From assembly GCA_041494275.1 (NCBI GenBank), contig JBGQAM010000034.1, positions 1 to 17,245 of the forward strand: a DNA stretch of 17,245 nt, written 5' to 3'. A program made the position numbers and the translations under genes. Below are positions 12,952-17,245 of the stretch, piece by piece; position 1 is the first letter of the stretch; every line of letters starts with the position of its first letter. The notes under the pieces were generated by a model. That model made no database searches. It was not told where the DNA came from and was given only the letters and a program-made list of their open reading frames with translations. This DNA comes from COMBO-56-21 sp041494275. GTDB taxonomy: Archaea > Thermoplasmatota > Thermoplasmata > UBA10834.

Positions 12952-13787
12952 GCTTTGTCACCCCCGAGCTCCTTCATGGCCTGCTCATACTCCTGCTTGT
13001 TCGGCGCCTTACCGTGGAAATGAAGTGAGCCCTCCATGTAGCTCACCCCTTTGCCCTTGATCGTATGACATATGATGATGGTGGGCTTGCCTTTGACGCC
13101 TTTGGCCTCGTTCGTGGCGTGGATTATCTCCTTCATGTTGTGCCCGTTGATCTCGATCACATGCCATCCGAAAGCCTTCCACTTGTCTGAAAGCGGCTCC
13201 AGCGACATGATCTTCTCAGTCGGGCCGTCGAGTTGCAGCTTGTTCCTATCCAAGTACACGGTGATGTTGTCAAGCTTGTAGTGGGATGCCAGCATGGCCG
13301 CCTCCCAAGTCTCCCCAACATCCATCTCGCCGTCGCCCACGACGACATAGATCCTGTAGAGTTTCCGGTCAAGTTTCGCTGCCAACGCCATGCCGTTCCC
13401 AGCAGCAAGACCGTGTCCCAGAGATCCGGTCGACATCTCGACCCCAGGCGTCTTCTGCATGCACGGATGACCCTGCAACCTGCTCCCCATCTTCCTGAGC
13501 GAGTTGAGCTCCTCGACCGGGAAGTAGCCAGCCATGGCCAGGACCGCGTACAGGGCGGGCGCGGCGTGACCCTTGCTCAGCACGAACCTGTCCCTGTCAG
13601 GCCAATCTGGTCTCTTCGGGTCGTGCCTCATGACATGGAAGTAGAGTGCGGCCAGAATGTCAGCGCAGGAGAGGGACCCACCAGGATGACCCGAGCCAGC
13701 CCCGTAGATCATCTGGATGGAGTGCAGCCTGATCTTCTTGGCGATGGCCTCTAGCTCGCTGATGAACTCGCCGTCGTAGACTTCCAA
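12948..13787 (-). CDS. tkt: Transketolase, N-terminal subunit
   Basis: A 279-residue protein carrying the thiamine-diphosphate pyrophosphate-binding domain. GSGHPGGSLS is at 31-40, LSKGHAAPALYAVL at 70-83 and GSLGHGLAAGNGMA at 121-134. The ThDP motif runs from GDGE (151-154) to DRNK (180-183). With the C-terminal half it transfers two-carbon units between sugar phosphates, making pentose phosphates from glycolytic intermediates. The start is TTG at 13787, chosen because a near-ideal ribosome-binding site AGGAGGT lies 5 bases upstream. A TATA-like box at 13841-13847 would give a leader of about 30 bases for the three-gene operon. Confidence 0.95.
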   Translation of the reverse strand: MEVYDGEFISELEAIAKKIRLHSIQMIYGAGSGHPGGSLSCADILAALYFHVMRHDPKRPDWPDRDRFVLSKGHAAPALYAVLAMAGYFPVEELNSLRKMGSRLQGHPCMQKTPGVEMSTGSLGHGLAAGNGMALAAKLDRKLYRIYVVVGDGEMDVGETWEAAMLASHYKLDNITVYLDRNKLQLDGPTEKIMSLEPLSDKWKAFGWHVIEINGHNMKEIIHATNEAKGVKGKPTIIICHTIKGKGVSYMEGSLHFHGKAPNKQEYEQAMKELGGDKA

Positions 13788-13792
13788 GTCCG

Positions 13793-13799
13793 ACCTCCT
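13793..13799 (-). promoter_or_regulatory. Strong ribosome-binding site deciding the transketolase TTG start
   Basis: AGGAGGT on the minus strand lies 5 bases before TTG at 13787-13785. It is the best match to the archaeal 16S 3' end in this window. Confidence 0.7.
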
Positions 13800-13840
13800 G
13801 GTCGTGTATCACAGACGCAATCGGGATATCCGTTGGTCTG

Positions 13841-13847
13841 CCTTAAA
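13841..13847 (-). promoter_or_regulatory. TATA-like box of the transketolase-transaldolase operon
   Basis: TTTAAGG on the minus strand lies about 57 bases before the TTG start, in the 91-base gap after purN. Transcription starting near 13819 would include the ribosome-binding site. Confidence 0.45.
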
Positions 13848-13878
13848 TCATTCGAGGAGAAAATGGTTTTAGCAGCGA

Positions 13879-14505
13879 TCACGTTTCGAGCACGCGACAT
13901 CTCCTGCCTTCGATCTTCAGCTTGCCTTGGGCGAAGAGCTGGATCGCGCGCGGGAGAAGCTTGTGCTCCTCCTTGAGTATACGCTCCTGCAGGGTATCCG
14001 CGGTGTCGTTCTCCTGCACAGGAACCGCCTTCTGAAGTATGACCTGCCCACCATCGACATCAATCGTCACGAAATGGATCGTGCAGCCGGAGACTTTGCA
14101 GCCGTAGTCGATGACCGCCTGATGGACATTGAGGCCGTGCATACCCTCGCCCCCGAATGACGGAAGAAGCGCGGGGTGCGTGTTCATCATCCGGCCGGCA
14201 TACTTGGATATCATGACTGGCGTCAGCATACGGAGATAGCCTGCAAGAACGACCAGATCCACCTGATGCTGATCGAGGCAGCTAACGACATCCTTCTCGT
14301 GATCCTCCCTCGACATGCCCTTGTGAGGAAAGGCGAACGCGTCGATCCTGTGCTTCTTCGCGCGTTCGAGGGCAAACGACTCGGGGACGTTCGAAATCAC
14401 AACTACAACATCGCCGTCAATCTCCCCTCGCTCGCAGGCGTCTATGATTGCCTGGAGATTCGTCCCACCGCCAGAAGCCAGAACCCCTATCCGCAATCTT
14501 CGCAT
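13879..14505 (-). CDS. purN: Phosphoribosylglycinamide formyltransferase
   Basis: A 208-residue enzyme that formylates glycinamide ribonucleotide with 10-formyltetrahydrofolate, the third step of purine synthesis. RIGVLASGGGTNLQAII (5-21) binds the phosphate. The catalytic triad is visible as Asn108 and His110 in MNTHPALLPSF and Asp151 in TIDVDGGQVI. The folate-loop segment VLAGYLRMLTP (86-96) is present. Length is typical. ATG at 14505 is the start; a ribosome-binding site is weak. A GAGATATCCC patch (14563-14572) may be a promoter in the 88-base gap after PCNA. A purine gene upstream of ribose-making genes is metabolically coherent. Confidence 0.96.
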   Translation of the reverse strand: MRRLRIGVLASGGGTNLQAIIDACERGEIDGDVVVVISNVPESFALERAKKHRIDAFAFPHKGMSREDHEKDVVSCLDQHQVDLVVLAGYLRMLTPVMISKYAGRMMNTHPALLPSFGGEGMHGLNVHQAVIDYGCKVSGCTIHFVTIDVDGGQVILQKAVPVQENDTADTLQERILKEEHKLLPRAIQLFAQGKLKIEGRRCRVLET

Positions 14506-14593
14506 AGAATACCACTGGTATGAGACTTCTCAACCTCGCGATGTAGCATCGAAACGGAGCCAGGGATATCTCAGCGCCAAATCAAGTCTCCGA

Positions 14594-15334
14594 TCAGTCA
14601 CCGCTCTCTATCCTCGGTGCAAGCAGGTAGCGCACATCTCCTTTCCCGCCTGCGATCTTGAACTCGACCCGGACAGGGTAGTCATTTCCCAGATGCATTG
14701 TGGCTAGGCTGCCGGATGGCACTGCCTTCAGCATGTTGGCGAAGTATTCCAACGGGAACAGGCTTCTCACGCTGGTCGGCGCCTCGAGAGACACCATGTC
14801 CTTCTTGGCCTTCTTCCAGTTGACCTGGTCCATGTCGCCCTCGCACGTCATCTCAAAGCCTTCTGGGGACGCTACGAGCGCAATGTGGTCCGATACAGTC
14901 TCGCTTGCCTTGATGCCTTGAACGAGCTCGTCGACCTTTACCGTGAGAGTCGCTGGGAGGTTTAGGCTCGGAACTTTCGGGTCGCTCATGCCGGTCGTGT
15001 CGATAAGGCTCATGCGCCTAGTGATGTCCCCCACGGAGATGTTGAGTCTCCTCTTCTCCTCGTCGTGCTTGAGGTCTATGATATCGTCCGATCTCGCAAG
15101 CTTGAGAAACTGGCTGAGCTTGTCGATGTCGATTCCGATCTCTACCTCGTCCGCATTGAACTCCTCGAAGGCGTCCTTTCCCAGCGTGAGGTCGACCATC
15201 GCTATGTGGGCAGGATCCACGGCCTTGAGTGTAAGTCCTTCCGCGTTCACGCTGAATTTCGCTTCATCGACGAGGGTCGAGACAACGTTCACAACCTCTT
15301 TCAAGATGTCAGCCCTGGCTTTCGCCTGAAACAT
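14594..15334 (-). CDS. pcn: DNA polymerase sliding clamp PCNA
   Basis: A 246-residue clamp subunit. The two-domain repeat is visible: MFQAKARADILKEVVNVVSTLVDEAKF and LTLKAVDPAHIAMVDLTL in the first half, VKVDELVQGIKASETVSDHIAL and FPLEYFANMLKAVPSGSLATMHLG in the second. The C-terminus reads VRYLLAPRIESGD, the end that contacts PIP-box partners. Three copies make the ring that tethers polymerase and other replication enzymes. The start ATG at 15334 has a GGAAGGGGGG run just upstream and a TATA-like box at 15372-15380. TFS lies 65 bases upstream on the same strand, a frequent archaeal arrangement. Confidence 0.97.
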   Translation of the reverse strand: MFQAKARADILKEVVNVVSTLVDEAKFSVNAEGLTLKAVDPAHIAMVDLTLGKDAFEEFNADEVEIGIDIDKLSQFLKLARSDDIIDLKHDEEKRRLNISVGDITRRMSLIDTTGMSDPKVPSLNLPATLTVKVDELVQGIKASETVSDHIALVASPEGFEMTCEGDMDQVNWKKAKKDMVSLEAPTSVRSLFPLEYFANMLKAVPSGSLATMHLGNDYPVRVEFKIAGGKGDVRYLLAPRIESGD

Positions 15335-15371
15335 TAGCCCCCCTTCCGTGTCTACCTGTAACCTGTCAGTG

Positions 15372-15380
15372 TTTTAAAAA
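15372..15380 (-). promoter_or_regulatory. TATA-like box of pcn
   Basis: TTTTTAAAA on the minus strand is centred 42 bases before the ATG at 15334. It is the most AT-rich patch in the 65-base TFS-PCNA gap. Confidence 0.6.
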
Positions 15381-15399
15381 CTTGCGCTTGCATCCAGTG

Positions 15400-15699
15400 C
15401 TAATATTCTCGCCATGAGTGACCGCACTTCACGCATCTGAAGATCCTTGTCTCGGGCTCATCCGCAGCTCGAGTCTGTCTAAGAACCCAGTATGCCTTGT
15501 TGTGTCCGCACGACGAACACTCGACATCCGCTGTTGGGAGCGTTCCGGATATCTCACCCATCACGGCCATTTCCTTGTCCTTGCTCTTGTGCTTGATGAC
15601 CTGGTCCTTCTTACTCGGTTCGTAGACGGTTCCGCACTTTCTGCATATGAGCTTCCCATCCTGTGGAAAGAGAAGGCTCTTGCACTTCTCACAAAACAT
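15400..15699 (-). CDS. tfs: Transcription factor S (TFIIS-like cleavage factor)
   Basis: A 99-residue protein with two zinc ribbons. The N-terminal one uses Cys 3, 6, 19 and 22, resembling the RpoM/RPB9 ribbon. The C-terminal one uses Cys 61, 64, 89 and 92, with Asp80-Glu81 in the TRAADEPETRIF hairpin that enters the polymerase channel. It rescues backtracked RNA polymerase by stimulating cleavage of the transcript 3' end. Length is that of archaeal TFS. The ATG at 15699 has GGCGGG about 6 bases upstream and a TATA-like box at 15744-15754. Confidence 0.95.
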   Translation of the reverse strand: MFCEKCKSLLFPQDGKLICRKCGTVYEPSKKDQVIKHKSKDKEMAVMGEISGTLPTADVECSSCGHNKAYWVLRQTRAADEPETRIFRCVKCGHSWREY

Positions 15700-15743
15700 A
15701 GAATTCCCGCCTCGCCCTCATCCGGACGAGCGAAGCGGTCGAC

Positions 15744-15754
15744 TGATAAAAACG
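15744..15754 (-). promoter_or_regulatory. TATA-like box of tfs
   Basis: CGTTTTTATCA on the minus strand is centred about 50 bases before ATG at 15699, in the 73-base gap behind the membrane-protein gene. Confidence 0.5.
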
Positions 15755-15772
15755 TTCCCTTCTCACAAGAAC

Positions 15773-17044
15773 CTAGATGGAATCCCACTGGTGCAGGCTT
15801 GTGTGGTGCTCCTTCTTGCGAGGGATCGCCACAGCCTCGGTCTCCGCTGCAGCGTGCGATGGCCCGCGATCCTCGTACTCGTCCCGATCGACGAATCTCG
15901 AGGGATACTTCTTCTGGCCGCCACCCCACTCGTGGTCGATCATTCTCTGTGCCCTCTTGATCGACTTCGGGTCTGACGAGACGCTGAATCTCGGCACTTC
16001 CTTGCTCCGCCTGATCATCCCGCCCTTGTAACCACCCTCGGGTCGAGGGTTCTGGTACTGCGGGTAGTTGAATCTCGGCTTCGCGGAGAAGTTCTGCGCG
16101 CCTCTTCTCTTCTGGCTGTGTTGCCACGAGTCCTTGTGATGATGGTTGTGATGTCGGTGTCTCTGAGCTGGCTGAGCGTATGTCTGCTCTCCTGCCGCGA
16201 GTAGATTTTGATCGTCTATCTCGCCTTCGCCATCCGCGTAGCGCATCTCAGCTGCTCTGGCCCAAGACCCTCTTCCTCGGGACGCGAACCCACCGCTCGC
16301 GTTCGGATATTCACGACTTCCTGGGAGATGGAGCAACGCTCCGACACCTGCGAGGACGCCGTGAGGGCTCTCCGACGCAGCTTGCGGAAGATATGAGTTC
16401 GGATCATGGACAAGGACGGTCGTGTTGGAGACGACCGCTCCTGAGGAGTACTCGATCTCCCTTCGGTTCTGCTCTGCAAGCACGCCCCCGACGTAGGCGA
16501 ATGCCACTGTGAGCACGTAGGTGTTGATTCCGTATGGGCTCGCTCCTGCGAGCGCGCTGACAAACGCACCCACGTAGTCCGATGAGAACTGGAGATAGGG
16601 CGATATGAACGGTATGCTGTGGTTCAGAGCTGCCCCCACCGCTGCAGGCGCAACCGCGATTCCGAAGACGTGCGACGGAAGAAACCCGATCTGGAAACCC
16701 GTCATGACCGCATATAGACCAACGACTGGCAGGATCGAAGCTGCGACTCCTTTCCAAGGACCGCCCGCTCTTCTGCCGCCGACGTAGCCGGCGATCATCT
16801 GTCCGAACATCGGCAGCCACCACAACATCAACGACAGGATGAGGGTGTATTTCGCGGCGCTCCAGAAACTGAATACGACGTTGCTGGATTTGAATCTCTT
16901 GCCTTCTTGATCATGTTCGTAGGACGCCAATCTGTATGGAACCCTGCGCTGGTCTGCGGGTTCGTCCGCGTCTCGAGCATCCTTCCTGCGTGTGCCGAAT
17001 ACCATGCCCATCCCTTCGGTCCGACAGTCGTCAGACGAAATCAC
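15773..17044 (-). CDS. Multi-pass membrane protein with a long basic, His-rich C-terminal tail
   Basis: A 423-residue protein I cannot assign. Residues 1-57 are charged. Residues about 62-88, 97-118, 122-145 and 155-190 are hydrophobic, giving about four membrane segments with small-residue motifs such as MIAGYVGGRRAGGPWKGVAA. That resembles DUF5518-like archaeal membrane proteins, but only weakly. From about 195 to the end the chain is polar and probably disordered. It holds a histidine cluster (HRHHNHHH, 296-303), an aromatic/Asn/Pro stretch (FNYPQYQNPRPEGGY, about 324-338) and a basic SIKRAQRMIDHEWGGGQKKYPSRF segment. GTG at 17044 is used because it lies about 20 bases from a TATA-like box. 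ATG at 17011 or 17005 would remove 11-13 residues. It precedes tfs. Confidence 0.78.
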   Translation of the reverse strand: MISSDDCRTEGMGMVFGTRRKDARDADEPADQRRVPYRLASYEHDQEGKRFKSSNVVFSFWSAAKYTLILSLMLWWLPMFGQMIAGYVGGRRAGGPWKGVAASILPVVGLYAVMTGFQIGFLPSHVFGIAVAPAAVGAALNHSIPFISPYLQFSSDYVGAFVSALAGASPYGINTYVLTVAFAYVGGVLAEQNRREIEYSSGAVVSNTTVLVHDPNSYLPQAASESPHGVLAGVGALLHLPGSREYPNASGGFASRGRGSWARAAEMRYADGEGEIDDQNLLAAGEQTYAQPAQRHRHHNHHHKDSWQHSQKRRGAQNFSAKPRFNYPQYQNPRPEGGYKGGMIRRSKEVPRFSVSSDPKSIKRAQRMIDHEWGGGQKKYPSRFVDRDEYEDRGPSHAAAETEAVAIPRKKEHHTSLHQWDSI

Positions 17045-17058
17045 ATATGAATCTCGTG

Positions 17059-17069
17059 CTATTTATTAC
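17059..17069 (-). promoter_or_regulatory. TATA-like box of the membrane-protein gene
   Basis: The minus strand reads GTAATAAATAG, about 20 bases before GTG at 17044 and about 60 before ATG at 17005. Confidence 0.5.
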
Positions 17070-17117
17070 TTGTGAGATGCTGGTCTTGCCGTGTCAAGAC
17101 GGATACGCTGTCAGACA

Positions 17118-17136
17118 AGAATGCCTACGGCATTCT
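17118..17136. repeat. Perfect 8-base inverted repeat over the stop of the right-edge gene
   Basis: AGAATGCC and GGCATTCT flank a 3-base centre TAC. The RNA hairpin would cover the TAG stop of the partial minus-strand frame. No T-run follows on that strand, so an ordinary terminator is unlikely. Confidence 0.5.
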
Positions 17137-17245
17137 CTCCCAATACCCCAGAAGGCGCAGGCACAGCTCACCATTGACATCCTTGCCCCACATCGAGAAA
17201 CAGAAGAACGGTTTCCACATCTTGAGCCATTTGTGCCTGCTGGAG
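17125..17245 (-). CDS. C-terminal end of an unidentified gene (5' part beyond the window)
   Basis: The minus strand has an open frame from the right edge to TAG at 17125-17127, about 39 codons. It is rich in Trp, Lys, Cys and Met: RHKWLKMWKPFFCFSMWG, then ELCLRLLGYWERMP. Third codon positions are mostly G or C, as in the neighbouring real genes, so coding is plausible. No family is recognised from so short a piece. It would be the first gene of the minus-strand block seen here, 80 bases upstream of the membrane-protein start. Confidence 0.45.
   Translation of the reverse strand, partial: SSRHKWLKMWKPFFCFSMWGKDVNGELCLRLLGYWERMP

Noticed and set aside
15561..16127. 188-residue minus-strand frame overlapping tfs and the membrane-protein tail
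   Set aside because: It crosses the tfs promoter and start, is extremely Arg/Glu-rich and low in complexity, and is a frame shadow of the two real genes.
1..17245. CRISPR arrays, insertion sequences, integrases or toxin-antitoxin pairs
   Set aside because: No spaced direct repeats, terminal inverted repeats, transposase motifs or small paired genes were seen. Base composition is even along the window.

Overview
The window looks like a chromosomal segment from a euryarchaeote, most likely of the Thermoplasmata lineage. The archaeal character is seen directly: aIF1A next to a RIO1-type kinase, transcription factor S next to PCNA, a Taw2-type wyosine enzyme, a geranylgeranyl reductase, a tRNA-Glu without encoded CCA, and AT-rich TATA-like boxes 20-40 bases ahead of many starts. 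The Thermoplasmata placement is an inference, resting on a DUF835 protein and a transketolase split in two with a TalC-type transaldolase. Genes are densely packed and no stretch over about 220 bases lacks a gene. I see no mobile element, CRISPR array or phage gene.

Left part (1-4.9 kb): a minus-strand aIF1A-RIO1 pair, with RIO1 running off the left edge. It is divergent from a plus-strand argG-argH operon for the last two steps of arginine synthesis. argH is tail to tail with a minus-strand ACT-domain protein, which is divergent from tRNA-Glu(UUC).

Middle part (4.9-11.3 kb): alternating single genes. They encode a cysteine-rich DUF3795 protein, a DUF835 protein, an unrecognised 520-residue cysteine-containing protein, Taw2, a secreted glycoprotein-like protein with one C-terminal membrane anchor, a geranylgeranyl-reductase-family flavoprotein and a small protein with an HEYVH metalloprotease-like motif. 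Convergent neighbours here repeatedly share 3' ends, by 4, 14 and 81 bases.

Right part (11.3-17.2 kb): one co-directional minus-strand block. In transcription order it holds a partial gene at the right edge, a multi-pass membrane protein with a long basic His-rich tail, TFS, PCNA, PurN, the two transketolase halves and transaldolase. The last three form an operon for non-oxidative pentose phosphate chemistry and so for ribose supply. PurN uses that ribose downstream in purine synthesis, and PCNA and TFS serve DNA and RNA synthesis.

Most of the window is informational and metabolic housekeeping. The best candidates for undescribed biology are the 520-residue Cys-motif protein (6117-7679), the HEYVH protein (10812-11324) and the His-tailed membrane protein (15773-17044). 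There is no convincing multi-gene novel system.
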